Assembly: GCF_014639315.1 (NCBI RefSeq) | Contig: NZ_BMFY01000003.1 | Coordinates: forward strand, 1-64,000 | Reading direction: 5' to 3' | Source: Sediminivirga luteola | GTDB lineage: Bacteria; Actinomycetota; Actinomycetes; Actinomycetales; Brevibacteriaceae | Length of the DNA stretch: 64,000 nt | Part shown: one piece after another, positions 23,567 to 32,274 of the stretch | Position numbering within the stretch: the first letter of the stretch is position 1 | Layout: every line of letters begins with the position of its first letter | Program-made: the position numbers and the translations under genes | Notes under the pieces: generated by a model | What the model was told of the DNA's origin: nothing | Databases searched by the model: none | What the model saw: the letters and a program-made list of their open reading frames with translations, nothing else

Positions 23567-23587
23567 CTTGCGCCGGGATCGCTCAAC
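23567..23587 (-). promoter_or_regulatory. HAIR-like HspR site upstream of hsp20
   Basis: On the hsp20 strand, GTTGAGC, seven bases, then GCGCAAG matches the HspR consensus CTTGAGT-N7-ACTCAAG at 5 of 7 bases in each arm with exactly the right spacing. The match is imperfect, so binding is a guess supported by the gene's identity. Confidence 0.4.
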
Positions 23588-23680
23588 TTATCGGAGTTGA
23601 TCGGGCGCGCTGCGTTCGTGGGCGCCATTAGTGGATGCCATACGCGGGCAGGCGCCCGCCTGTGGCGCTCAGGACCGGCC

Positions 23681-23752
23681 GCGCCGGCTTCCCTCTCCGC
23701 CCGTTCAGATGCGCCAGATCCCCGGTTGCGCCGGCTTCCATTCAGATGCGCC
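23681..23752. repeat. Direct repeat pair in the gap beside hsp20
   Basis: gcgccggcttcc followed by ttcagatgcgcc occurs at 23681-23715 and again at 23728-23752 with a shorter spacer. The 23458-23818 gap otherwise holds only the hsp20 promoter region; no gene is seen. Confidence 0.7.
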
Positions 23753-23818
23753 GACGCATCGGCTCTCCATCCCCGGGTCTGTCGTCGTCGGCCTCACATG
23801 GCGTGGTGCCGCTCCCGG

Positions 23819-25003
23819 TCAGCCGCGGGCGAGTCGTTCGATCGCCAGCCGAGCCAGCGCGGCGGCCTGGATGGGCAGCGCGGCATCGTCGAAGACCACT
23901 TCCGGGGAGTGGTTCCACGCGAGGTTCTCCGGGTCCAGGCCGGCCGGGCTGGCGCCCATGAACATGAAGGTGCCGGGCACCTCCTGCAGCACGAAGGAGA
24001 AATCTTCGGACCCCATCATCGGGTTGACCAGGGGAACCAGCTTGTCCGCGCCGAACTCCTCGCCCAGCTGCTCGGCAGCCCAGGCGGTCTCCGCGGCGTC
24101 GTTTACCGTGACGGGGTAGTTCACCGCGAAGTCGACTTCAGCGGAAGCGCCGAATCCGGCGGCGATGCTGGTCGCCAGGCGGGTCGCCTCCTCCTCCATC
24201 CGGCGGGTGGACTCGGCGGAGAGCGTGCGGACCGTCGCGCCGAGGGAGGCGGAGTCCGGGATGACGTTGTGCGCCTCGCCCGCCCGCAGCCGGGTGATCG
24301 TCAGGACCACCGGGTCGAAGACGTCGAAGCGGCGGGTGACCATGGTCTGCAGCTCGGAGGCAATCGCGACCAGCGGCGCGACCGGATCGACGGCGTCCTG
24401 AGGGCGGGAGCCGTGCCCGCCGCGGCCGCGCACCGTGATGGTGAGTTCGTTCGCCCCGGCCATCAGCGGCCCCGGACGGTACTCGAACTGCCCGAGCGGT
24501 CCGGGGAACACATGCAGGCCGTACGCCGCGACGGGTTTCTGCCCGGCCACCTCCAGCAGGCCTTCTTCGAGCATGTACCTGGCGCCGGCGAAGCCCTCCT
24601 CACCCGGCTGGAACATGAAGACGACGCTGCCGGCAAGCTCCGCCCGGCGCCCGGAGAGAAGCTTCGCGGCCCCGACCAGGCCGGTGACGTGAAGATCGTG
24701 GCCGCAGGCGTGCATATTGCCGTTCGTGGCGGCGAAATCCAGGCCGGTGTTCTCCGCCACCGGCAAGGCGTCCATGTCCCCGCGCAACAGCACCACCGGG
24801 CCGGGCCGGGCACCTTCGAGCACAGCCACGACCGACGTCGTCGAGGTTCCGGTCACGATCCGCAGCGGCAGCCCCTCCAGCGCCCGGAGGATCGCCGCCT
24901 GCGTCTGCGGAAGCTGCAAGCCGATCTCGGGGATCTGGTGCAGTTCGTGCCGCAGCGCGGTCAGCTCCGGGGCGAGGGTCTGGGCGTCCTGCGTGAGACT
25001 CAC
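23819..25003 (-). CDS. M20-family amidohydrolase (hippurate/N-acyl amino acid hydrolase type)
   Basis: A 394-residue M20D peptidase-like hydrolase: LRHELHQIPEIGLQLPQTQA at the N-terminus, metal-site motifs LLRGDMDALPV, MHACGHDLH and FQPGEEGFAGARYMLEEG, and a dimerisation domain containing GRGGHGSRPQDAVDPV. Members hydrolyse N-acyl amino acids, hippurate or indole-acetyl conjugates with two metal ions. The GTG at 25003 gives the usual N-terminus with ggaga just upstream; the frame further upstream is Pro-rich and not family-like. Exact substrate unknown. Confidence 0.92.
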   Translation of the reverse strand: MSLTQDAQTLAPELTALRHELHQIPEIGLQLPQTQAAILRALEGLPLRIVTGTSTTSVVAVLEGARPGPVVLLRGDMDALPVAENTGLDFAATNGNMHACGHDLHVTGLVGAAKLLSGRRAELAGSVVFMFQPGEEGFAGARYMLEEGLLEVAGQKPVAAYGLHVFPGPLGQFEYRPGPLMAGANELTITVRGRGGHGSRPQDAVDPVAPLVAIASELQTMVTRRFDVFDPVVLTITRLRAGEAHNVIPDSASLGATVRTLSAESTRRMEEEATRLATSIAAGFGASAEVDFAVNYPVTVNDAAETAWAAEQLGEEFGADKLVPLVNPMMGSEDFSFVLQEVPGTFMFMGASPAGLDPENLAWNHSPEVVFDDAALPIQAAALARLAIERLARG

Positions 25004-25374
25004 GTGCTCTCCTGCTTTCGGTATCGGGGCCCGGACGGGGTCCGCCGGGACAGGACGCCGAGGCGCCCGGGGTTCATGGTTCACTCCAGGGTAGCCGTCG
25101 TCCCGGGCGGAATCGGTCTGTACCGGACCGGGCGCACGCCCTTCCTGCCGGCGCGCACCCTTGCCCGGCCGCGCTCCAGCGGGGCCTCACGCGGCACGCC
25201 CGCCGCAGGAGCGGCCCTGCCGGTGGGCGCGCCCCCGCGTGTGACCTGATGTGACCTGAGTGGTGGTTGCGGCGGGGAACCGGCACGAGGGTCAGAGCCG
25301 CGCGCATGTGGGACCCGAGGGGTCGTCCGCGCGGCAACGGGGCCTGGCGTCCGGGCGCTGTTACCGTTGGGTGA
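25004..25374. other. Divergent intergenic region, nothing recognised
   Basis: This 371-base gap separates the divergent amidohydrolase and PRC-barrel genes. It has no frame with protein-like composition. Promoters for both genes must lie here, but I see no clear palindrome or consensus. Confidence 0.5.
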
Positions 25375-26055
25375 ATGAAGAAGATCGAGCATGCCGTCAT
25401 CACGGGGCTGCTGGGATCCAGGGTGATCGGCCCCAGCGGCGAGGAACTCGGTATCGTGACCGAGGTGTTCGTCGACGCCGCGTCCCGTGAGCCGACATTC
25501 ATCGAGGTGGACCTCGGGGATTCCGCCCGTCAGCCCGGCAAGACCCTGGTGCCTGCCGCCGGTCTGCAGCTGGGTACCGGGACGGTACGTTCCCCGTATT
25601 CTCGTGCGACGCTCGCCGCTGCGCCGGCCTCGGCCGACCGGCTGAGCCCGGAGGACGAAGCGCGGGTGCTCGCGCATTATGAAGGGCAATCGCGGCCGTC
25701 CGCCGGCGACGCCGTCAGGGAGGACACCGGCTCTTCCGCCTCTGCCGGTACCGAGTCGCGGGCGGAGGAGCCCGGTTCTGCCGGCACGGAGGCGCTGAGG
25801 CAGCAGACCGGGCCTGCTGGAGCGGAGTCGCCGGCACAGGACGGCAGACCGGACGCCGATGCCGCAGAGCAGAGCCCTGGCGCCGAAGCGCAGGAGCACG
25901 GGACCCGCGCAGCGGCACCGCCGGCCGGTGCGGTAGGCGAGGCCCCGCCCGTGGCGCAGGCGATCGGTGCGGATGATGGGACGGCTGTCGCGGGCGGTGG
26001 GACGGCCGAGGGTGAAAGCACTCACCACCGGCGGGCGGAACCAGAACAAGGCTGA
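25375..26055 (+). CDS. PRC-barrel domain protein with long disordered tail
   Basis: A 226-residue protein. The first 85 residues form a PRC-barrel (GLLGSRVIGPSGEELGIVTE, VFVDAASREPTFIEVDLGD, KTLVPAAGLQLGTGTVRSPY), a small beta barrel found in RimM and photosynthetic reaction centres. A helix with LSPEDEARVLAHY follows, and the remaining 120 or so residues are Ala/Gly/Pro/Glu-rich and probably disordered. Such stand-alone PRC proteins are common in actinobacteria with unknown roles. The last 40 residues run up to the convergent macro-domain gene, and the tail could have grown by repeat expansion. Confidence 0.8.
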   Translation: MKKIEHAVITGLLGSRVIGPSGEELGIVTEVFVDAASREPTFIEVDLGDSARQPGKTLVPAAGLQLGTGTVRSPYSRATLAAAPASADRLSPEDEARVLAHYEGQSRPSAGDAVREDTGSSASAGTESRAEEPGSAGTEALRQQTGPAGAESPAQDGRPDADAAEQSPGAEAQEHGTRAAAPPAGAVGEAPPVAQAIGADDGTAVAGGGTAEGESTHHRRAEPEQG

Positions 26056-26074
26056 CGTCGCCTGCGCTCCTTGC

Positions 26075-26605
26075 TCAGTCCTCGCCTTCGTACTCGAAGA
26101 CGTTCCGGAACACCTCGGTGGTGCCGGCATCGTGCAGGACGAACCTGACCTCGTCCAGATCGCTCCAGCCGTCGTGGGCCTCCCCGAGCACGGAACGGGC
26201 CACCCGGGCGACCTCCTCGGCGTCCCAGCCGTATGCGCCTGCGCCGACGGCCGGGAACGCGACGGTCTGGTCGCCCACCTGGACGGCGCGGTTGAGTGAC
26301 TCACGGAAGCATGAGGCCAGCAGCGCCGGATCCGTCTGGCCGGCGTGGCGGTTGGGACCCACTGTGTGGATCACGTGATCGGCCGGGAGCTTGCCCGCCG
26401 GCGTCACCGCCGCCTGCCCGGTGGGGAGACCGTCGGGGTACTCCGCTTCCCGGAGTTCGCGGCACTCCCGCAGCAGCTTGGGGCCGGCGGCGGCATGGAT
26501 GGCGCCGTCGACGCCCCCACCGCCCAGCAGAGTGGAATTGGCGGCGTTGACGATCGCGTCCACGTCCTGCTCGGTGATGTCGCCTTGGACGACTGTGATG
26601 CGCAT
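26075..26605 (-). CDS. Macro-domain O-acetyl-ADP-ribose deacetylase
   Basis: A 176-residue macro-domain protein of the YmdB/MacroD type: VVQGDITEQDVDAIVNAANS, TLLGGGGVDGAIHAAAGPKL, the GQAAVTPAGKLP turn, VIHTVGP and FPAVGAGAYGWDAEEVARVA. The NAAN and GGGVDGAI motifs bind ADP-ribose. It would hydrolyse O-acetyl-ADP-ribose released by sirtuins or remove ADP-ribose from proteins. The sirtuin gene is only 4 kb away, so the two may be functionally linked, though not in one operon. ATG 26605 fits the family start exactly. Confidence 0.93.
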   Translation of the reverse strand: MRITVVQGDITEQDVDAIVNAANSTLLGGGGVDGAIHAAAGPKLLRECRELREAEYPDGLPTGQAAVTPAGKLPADHVIHTVGPNRHAGQTDPALLASCFRESLNRAVQVGDQTVAFPAVGAGAYGWDAEEVARVARSVLGEAHDGWSDLDEVRFVLHDAGTTEVFRNVFEYEGED

Positions 26606-26685
26606 CTGCTCCTCACTTGCTTGCTGCTGGCGGTGCGCTGGCGTCTGGAAAGGCTACCGTATCAACCTTCTTCCGGGGGTTCCGC

Positions 26686-27294
26686 TCAACCGTAGAGCTG
26701 GGCAAGCGTGAGGGCGAACACGGCGCCTCCGGTGACGAGCAGAACCGGCGCCGCCAGAAGCCCGCACCAGAAGGCGCTGGCCGCGGCCCGGGCGCGTACG
26801 GCGCGCCGGCTCGGCCCTGAGGCCCGGTCCCGTCGTTCTGCGCGGAACTGCATGACGGCTGCGGCCACGGCGGCCGCAGCCAGGGCGGCTCCCGCGATCA
26901 ACAGGAATTCCTGCCCTGTGGGCCAGACGAGTGCGCCGATCGCCACGGAGAACCACAGCAGCACCCACGGCGTCGCGAAGCCGCTCCAGCGGATCAGGAG
27001 GCGGCGGGCGACGACGGCTCCGGTGACGCCGATGTAGAGCGTCAGCAGGGCGATGATGAACACCGGGGTCCAGTCCCGGGCCAGGCCGCGCCCGGCCGGG
27101 CCGCTGCCCCAGTGGACCACCGTGAAGCACAGCGAGGCGGCCGTCCCGAGAGCGGCGAGCCAGGAGAACACCCGCAGGACGAGCAGCCAGCGCGGTGAGG
27201 GAGGGTTGCCCTGCGCCCAGCCGGCCCACACCAGCGCGGCACTGTGGCAGACGAGGCTGATGAAGAACAGATCACGCACCAGGGAGAGATCCAT
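26686..27294 (-). CDS. Multi-spanning membrane protein of unknown function
   Basis: A 202-residue protein with about six hydrophobic helices (for example FFISLVCHSAALVWAGW, VFIIALLTLYIGVTGAVVA, LLIAGAALAAAAVAAAV and GLLAAPVLLVTGGAVFALTL) and a basic cytoplasmic loop RAERRDRASGPSRRAVRARA before the last. I do not recognise a family. It is flanked on both sides by soluble enzymes on the same strand but with gaps of 80 to 115 bases, so it may be transcribed alone. Confidence 0.75.
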   Translation of the reverse strand: MDLSLVRDLFFISLVCHSAALVWAGWAQGNPPSPRWLLVLRVFSWLAALGTAASLCFTVVHWGSGPAGRGLARDWTPVFIIALLTLYIGVTGAVVARRLLIRWSGFATPWVLLWFSVAIGALVWPTGQEFLLIAGAALAAAAVAAAVMQFRAERRDRASGPSRRAVRARAAASAFWCGLLAAPVLLVTGGAVFALTLAQLYG

Positions 27295-27409
27295 GACTCC
27301 ATTGTCCAGCAGCGTGACGGCACGGTAGACGTCAGTCCGCCCGCCGGTCGTCCGCGCCGGCGGGATGCGCGGTCGCTCAGCGACATCGCCGCGTAGGCGA
27401 GATGCGTCT

Positions 27410-28087
27410 TCAGTGCTGGGACGCGCGCAGCAGGATGTCCCGCAGGATGTCGAGTTCCTCGCGGAGAGTGCGGGCCACCTGCTGATAGAGCTCCGCGGAG
27501 CGGCGGTAGGGATCGGGCACGTCCGGGGCGGCGGCGCCGGTCTGGCGGTGCCGCGCGGCCACCGAGACGAGCTCGCGCAAGCGCCCGGCGACTCCGGTGG
27601 GAGGAGCGTAGGGGTCGTGCGGCAATGGCTGGAGCAGCAGGGTACGCGCGATCTCCGTGAACTCGCTCAGCAGGAAGGTCCGTGGCAGCAGGGAGGGATC
27701 CAGCTGCAGGATCCGCTGCCGGTGCTCGCGGGTCATCACCAGGATCAGGTCCTGCGCGGCCAGGAACCGCGCATCGGCGATCTGCGCGGTGTGCGCGGGG
27801 ATCTCCGTGGCGAAGTCCGTCACATAGTGGCGGGCCATATGCGTCTCCAGGCCCGCGCCGACGACGGCCCCGGTGCCCGCGCTGGCGGTCAGCACCTGCC
27901 CTTCCAGGCTGGTGCCGGCGAGTACCCGGGCCAGGCCGTGCTCGGCGTAGGCGGACCGGCAGATGTTGCCGGTGCAGATGAAGGCGATGCGGAACTCCGG
28001 CGAGGTCTCGCGCCGGCGGGGCCGGACATCGTTGCGACGGCGGGAGCCGAAGAGTTCGGCGGCCTCAAGACTGAAACGACTGCTCAC
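27410..28087 (-). CDS. Low-molecular-weight protein-tyrosine phosphatase-like protein
   Basis: A 225-residue protein whose core matches LMW-PTPs: the P-loop CTGNICRSAYAE with catalytic C38 and R44 in the C-x5-R signature, and a late VPDPYRRS whose Asp acts as general acid. It has a 30-residue basic N-terminal extension (ELFGSRRRNDVRPRRRETSP) and an insertion before the DP motif, making it longer than the usual 150 to 160 residues. Actinobacterial relatives are often near exopolysaccharide genes; none are here. The GTG at 28087 is the outermost start, and a start closer to the domain is possible. Confidence 0.88.
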   Translation of the reverse strand: MSSRFSLEAAELFGSRRRNDVRPRRRETSPEFRIAFICTGNICRSAYAEHGLARVLAGTSLEGQVLTASAGTGAVVGAGLETHMARHYVTDFATEIPAHTAQIADARFLAAQDLILVMTREHRQRILQLDPSLLPRTFLLSEFTEIARTLLLQPLPHDPYAPPTGVAGRLRELVSVAARHRQTGAAAPDVPDPYRRSAELYQQVARTLREELDILRDILLRASQH

Positions 28088-28171
28088 GTCTGCCCATGGT
28101 ACGGGAGATAGGCTGACAGTGTGACCGGGCGCACCGCGCGTCCCCCCGACGTTCTGGCAAGGAGACTGCGA

Positions 28172-29254
28172 ATGACGCTCTTCTCACCGCTCACCCTGCG
28201 TGGCACGGAGATCAGGAACCGGATCTGGCTGGCGCCGATGTGCCAGTACCAGGCCGTGGACGGGGTGCCGGGCGACTGGCACCTGGTGCACCTGGGCGCC
28301 CGCGCCCAGGGCGGATTCGGCCTGATCCTCACCGAGGCCGCCGCCGTCGTGCCTGAGGGCCGGATTTCGCCGCAGGACGCGGGGCTGTGGAACGACGCCC
28401 AGGCCGAGGTGTGGCAGCGGATCGTGTCGTTCGCGCACTCGCAGGGCGCCCGCATCGGCGTTCAGCTGGCTCATGCCGGGCGCAAAGCCTCGACGTACCG
28501 CGCGTTCCCGGGTGAGCCCAGTGGCAGCGTCCCGCTGGATGACGGTGGATGGGAGACCCTGGGCCCGTCGGCGGTGGCGTTCCCCGGCCTGCGCGAGCCC
28601 AAGGAGCTCAGCGCCGCGGACATCGCCGCGATCGTGACTGCTTTCGGTGAAGCTGCCGAGCGGGCCGAACGAGCCGGTTTCGATACCGTCGAGGTGCATG
28701 GCGCGCACGGCTACCTGATCCACGAATTCCTCTCCCCGCTGTCCAACCAGCGGGCAGACCGGTACGGCGGGCCGTTCGAGAACCGGGTGCGGCTCCTGCT
28801 GGAGGTCGTGGAGGAGATCCGCCGCCGCTGGCCCGACGACAAGCCGGTCCTGGTGCGCATCTCCGGGACCGACTGGCTCGAAGGCGGCTGGGACGCCGAG
28901 CAGTCCGCCGCCCTGGCGCCCTTGCTGAGTGAGCGGGGCGTGGATCTCATCGACGTCTCCTCCGGTGGCAACGCGCCGGCCGAGATCCCCCTCCGCCCCG
29001 GTTACCAGGTGCCCCTGGCGGCGGCGGTGCGCGCGGCCGGGGTGCCGGCCGGCGCGGTGGGCCTGATCGACCGGCCGGCGCATGCCCAGCGCATCCTCAC
29101 CGAGGGGGACGCCGATGTCGTCCTGCTGGCCCGGGCGGCGCTTCGCGATCCGCACTGGCCTCTGCGTGCCGCGCATGAGCTCGGCTACGACTGGAGCCAG
29201 GCCCCGTGGCCGCCAGCGTATGTGCGGGGCCGCTGGGAGGCAGCGGCCCGCTGA
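28172..29254 (+). CDS. NADH:flavin oxidoreductase, old yellow enzyme family (YqjM-like)
   Basis: A 360-residue FMN TIM-barrel enzyme: LFSPLTLRGTEIRNRIWLAP, the MCQYQA cysteine/tyrosine segment typical of YqjM-type enzymes, GVQLAHAGRKAS, VEVHGAHGYLIHEFLSPLSN and QRADRYGGPFENR. Members reduce activated C=C bonds of enones and maleimides with NAD(P)H. The ATG at 28172 has aaggag 9 bases upstream. It is divergent from the phosphatase gene, and an MBL hydrolase follows 55 bases downstream, possibly in the same transcript. Confidence 0.94.
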   Translation: MTLFSPLTLRGTEIRNRIWLAPMCQYQAVDGVPGDWHLVHLGARAQGGFGLILTEAAAVVPEGRISPQDAGLWNDAQAEVWQRIVSFAHSQGARIGVQLAHAGRKASTYRAFPGEPSGSVPLDDGGWETLGPSAVAFPGLREPKELSAADIAAIVTAFGEAAERAERAGFDTVEVHGAHGYLIHEFLSPLSNQRADRYGGPFENRVRLLLEVVEEIRRRWPDDKPVLVRISGTDWLEGGWDAEQSAALAPLLSERGVDLIDVSSGGNAPAEIPLRPGYQVPLAAAVRAAGVPAGAVGLIDRPAHAQRILTEGDADVVLLARAALRDPHWPLRAAHELGYDWSQAPWPPAYVRGRWEAAAR

Positions 29255-29309
29255 CCGGCGTCGCGGCGGGAGAAGCGACGAGAACGGACGAGGACGAGAG
29301 GGGACGATG

Positions 29310-30077
29310 ATGGGCGCGGACAACCCTGGTACCGGCGATGTGCAGGCGAGGCGCTTCGGCGAGGTGGCGGTGCGCACGGTGGCGGTCTCGGAGATGGAGA
29401 ACAACGTCTATCTGCTGACCGGCACCGCCACCGGGCAGCGGGTGCTCATCGACGCCGCCGACGAGCCGGAAGCGATCGCGGCCCTGGTCGCGGCCTCCGC
29501 AGATGACATCGCGGACCCAGCAGGAACGGCAGACCCAGTAGGCACGCCGGAGGCAGATGACGTGGCAGACGCGCGCGGCGCCGGGCGGGGTGACGGTCTG
29601 CACGCCGTCATCACGACGCACCGGCACTGGGATCATCATCGCGCGCTCGCGGCGGTGCTGCGGCAGCTGGGCGGCGAAGCCGGCGTGATGAACATCGCCG
29701 GGGTCGACGACGCCGACGCCATCGAGGAGGAGACCGGCACCACGGTCGATGTGCGTGCCGAGCACGGGGACGTCCTGGAGTTCGACGGCTTCGAGCTGTC
29801 CGTCATCGCGCTGCGCGGCCATACGCCCGGTTCCATCGCGCTGCTGCTCAGGCAGGACGGCGAGCCTCCCGTGCTCTTCACCGGCGACAGCCTCTTCCCC
29901 GGCGGGCCGGGGAAGACGTGGTCGGCGGAGGACTTCACCAGCCTGATGGACGACCTTCAGGAGCGCGTGTTCGGCGTGCTGCCCGACGAGACCCTCGTCT
30001 TCCCGGGCCACGGTGCGCCGACCACCCTGGGCGCTGAGCGCCCGCACCTGGGGGAGTGGCGCGCCCGCGGATGGTGA
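29310..30077 (+). CDS. Metallo-beta-lactamase fold hydrolase (glyoxalase II-like)
   Basis: A 255-residue MBL-fold protein with the metal motif HRHWDHH at 104-110, a second histidine in RGHTPGSIALLL, the bridging Asp in FTGDSLFPGGPG and a C-terminal VFPGHG. This arrangement resembles glyoxalase II or persulfide dioxygenase-type hydrolases. An acidic low-complexity insert (ADDIADPAGTADPVGTPEAD, residues 64-83) sits before the metal motif and looks like a repeat expansion. ATG 29310 or 29307 can start; gagaggg is just upstream. It probably shares a transcript with the flavin oxidoreductase gene. Confidence 0.9.
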   Translation: MGADNPGTGDVQARRFGEVAVRTVAVSEMENNVYLLTGTATGQRVLIDAADEPEAIAALVAASADDIADPAGTADPVGTPEADDVADARGAGRGDGLHAVITTHRHWDHHRALAAVLRQLGGEAGVMNIAGVDDADAIEEETGTTVDVRAEHGDVLEFDGFELSVIALRGHTPGSIALLLRQDGEPPVLFTGDSLFPGGPGKTWSAEDFTSLMDDLQERVFGVLPDETLVFPGHGAPTTLGAERPHLGEWRARGW

Positions 30078-30328
30078 AACGTCCTGGGGCGAGCTGCCGG
30101 AGACGTCCCGGGGCGGATTGCGGGGTGCGGACGGCAGGTCCCCTTACACGGCGACGGCTTTCCCTTATGCGGCGATCGTTAACGTCAGATGACGCCGGGT
30201 AAAGAAAAGGTAACGGTTGCTTCTCACACTGCGAGACATCTCACATTCGGCGCTAGGGTCGGGGATCATCGCAGGCGGACTTGCGACGTCTGCGCATGCC
30301 CCCGAAGTCAAGAATGGAGACCCTAGTG

Positions 30329-32143
30329 CGATCGAGAACAGCACTCGCAGTGGGCGCCGGTCTGACCGGAATGGCCCTTCTGCTCAGCGCTTGCACGGCA
30401 CCCGGCGGAGACGAGGAGAACGGCGGCGACGGCGGCGCCGGAAGCGTCCTGAACGTCGGCTGGAACGAGCCGTTCCGCAGCCTGAATACGGAGACGGCCA
30501 ACGGCAACGCCGTGGCGAACGCCATCGTCACCTACCTGCTGAACGACAACTTCGTCTATTACGACGACGAGCTGGAACTGCAGCAGGGTGAGCTGGGCAC
30601 GGTCGAGCAGGTCTCCGAGGACCCCCTGCAGGTGCGGTACACCTTCGCCGATGACGCCACCTGGTCCGACGGCACGCCCGTGGACGCGGCGGACATCGTC
30701 CTCACCTGGGCGGCCAAGAGCACCAACTACAACACTGGCGAGGGCAACCGCACCGACGACGGCGAGATCCAGGAGAACGAAGGCGGCGAGGTCTACTTCG
30801 ACTCCGCGTCCCCCGGCTCGGCGCTCATCCAGGAGTTCCCAGAGATCTCCGAGGACCGCAAGGAAGTCACCTTCACCTACTCCGAGCCCTTCGCGGACTG
30901 GCAGATCGAGCTCGGGCTCGGCGCCGACGGCGTCGGCGTCCCGGCGCACATCGTCGCCAAGAAGGCCCTCGGCGAAGAGGACCCGGAGGCCGCCAAGCAG
31001 GCCGTCCTGGACGCCATCGAGAACGAGGACACCGAGGCGCTCAGCGAGATCTCGAACGTGTGGAACACCGGCTTCGACTTCACCTCGATGCCCGATGACG
31101 AGGACCTCCTCGTGCACAACGGCCCCTACCAGCTGGCCGACTTCCAGGAGGGGCAGTACCTGACCCTGACGAAGTCCGAGGAGTACAGCGGTCCGCGTGC
31201 CGGCAACATCGACACGATCACCTACCGGTACAACGAGGACCCGATGGCGATGGTCCAGGCGATCGAGAACGGCGAGGTGGACCTCACCCAGCCGCAGGCG
31301 ACCGCGGACGTGCTGGCCGCCGCGGAGGCGATCGACGGCGTGAACGTCGACACCGACGACGGTGCCACCTACGAGCACATCGACCTCACCTTCGACAACA
31401 ACGGCCCCTTCGACCCCGCGTCCTACGACGGTGACGAGGAGACCGCCCTGCAGGTCCGCCAGGCGTTCCTGAAGACCATCCCGCGCCAGCAGATCGTGGA
31501 CACCATCATCGACCCGCTGAACCCCGGCGCGGTCGTGCGCGACTCCTTCACCCAGGTGCCCGGCTCGCCGTGGTACGACGAGATCGTCGCGAACAACGGT
31601 GCCGACGAGTACGCCGAGGTCGACATCGAGGGCGCCCAGGCGCTGCTCGAGGACGCCGGCGTCGAGGCACCCGAGGTGCGCTTCCTGTACGGCGCCTCCA
31701 ACCAGCGGCGGGCGCAGCAGTTCCAGCTGGTCAAGGAGTCCGCTGAGCAGGCCGGCTTCGTGATCATCGAGGACGCCGACGACAACTGGGGCACGCGCCT
31801 GGGCGACGGCACCTACGACGCCTCGCTGTTCGGCTGGCAGTCCACCAACACGGGCGTGACCGAGCCGGACGCCAACTACCGCACCGGCCAGCAGAACAAC
31901 TACGGGGGCTACTCCAGCCAGGAAGTCGACGACATCCTCACCGAGCTGCAGACCGAGCTGGACGAGGGCCGCCAGCTGGAGCTCTCCATCGAGCTGGAGT
32001 CGCATCTGCACGCGGACGCGTTCGGGGTCAACATCTTCCAGCACCCCGAGCTGCTGATCTACCGCGACCGGGTGCAGAACGTCAGCTCCACCGCGGTGTC
32101 GCCGACCATGTTCTGGAACTTCTGGGAGTGGGAGGTCTCCTGA
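30329..32143 (+). CDS. Family 5 peptide-binding lipoprotein of an ABC importer
   Basis: A 604-residue extracellular solute-binding protein (OppA/DppA family). The signal peptide TALAVGAGLTGMALLLSA ends at a lipobox with C23 (LLSAC), anchoring it to the outer face of the membrane. Family features include VGWNEPFRSLNTETANGN, YTFADDATWSDGTPVDAADI and a C-terminal domain with YDASLFGWQSTNTG. The GTG at 30329 has ggag 7 bases upstream and avoids the unusual extension before it. It begins the importer operon. In synteny it occupies the place of lpqW, another family 5 lipoprotein before typA/mshB. Confidence 0.92.
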   Translation, partial: RSRTALAVGAGLTGMALLLSACTAPGGDEENGGDGGAGSVLNVGWNEPFRSLNTETANGNAVANAIVTYLLNDNFVYYDDELELQQGELGTVEQVSEDPLQVRYTFADDATWSDGTPVDAADIVLTWAAKSTNYNTGEGNRTDDGEIQENEGGEVYFDSASPGSALIQEFPEISEDRKEVTFTYSEPFADWQIELGLGADGVGVPAHIVAKKALGEEDPEAAKQAVLDAIENEDTEALSEISNVWNTGFDFTSMPDDEDLLVHNGPYQLADFQEGQYLTLTKSEEYSGPRAGNIDTITYRYNEDPMAMVQAIENGEVDLTQPQATADVLAAAEAIDGVNVDTDDGATYEHIDLTFDNNGPFDPASYDGDEETALQVRQAFLKTIPRQQIVDTIIDPLNPGAVVRDSFTQVPGSPWYDEIVANNGADEYAEVDIEGAQALLEDAGVEAPEVRFLYGASNQRRAQQFQLVKESAEQAGFVIIEDADDNWGTRLGDGTYDASLFGWQSTNTGVTEPDANYRTGQQNNYGGYSSQEVDDILTELQTELDEGRQLELSIELESHLHADAFGVNIFQHPELLIYRDRVQNVSSTAVSPTMFWNFWEWEVS

Positions 32144-32178
32144 CCTCCATGTGAGAGCCGCCTCCTGACCGGCCCGGA

Positions 32179-32207
32179 CGGTCCCCGACCTATAAGCGAG
32201 GGGACCG
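32179..32207 (+). terminator. Hairpin between binding-protein and permease genes
   Basis: CGGTCCCC pairs with GGGGACCG around a 13-base loop, 35 bases after the binding-protein stop. In operons of this type such a hairpin stabilises the upstream message or attenuates downstream transcription, giving more binding protein than permease. This role is inferred. Confidence 0.6.
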
Positions 32208-32274
32208 CCCGGACGGCGGGGGCGGCTCGACGCATGCACCCCACCTGTTCCTCCATGAACGCCTGAGGCCACCC

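Noticed and set aside
29372-30077. Fusion or frameshift suspected in the MBL protein because of the acidic insert
   Set aside because: The frame stays open with all metal-binding motifs on both sides, so it is read as a low-complexity insertion.
30323-32272. A 649-residue antisense frame across the peptide-binding protein gene
   Set aside because: Shadow of a well-supported lipoprotein gene.
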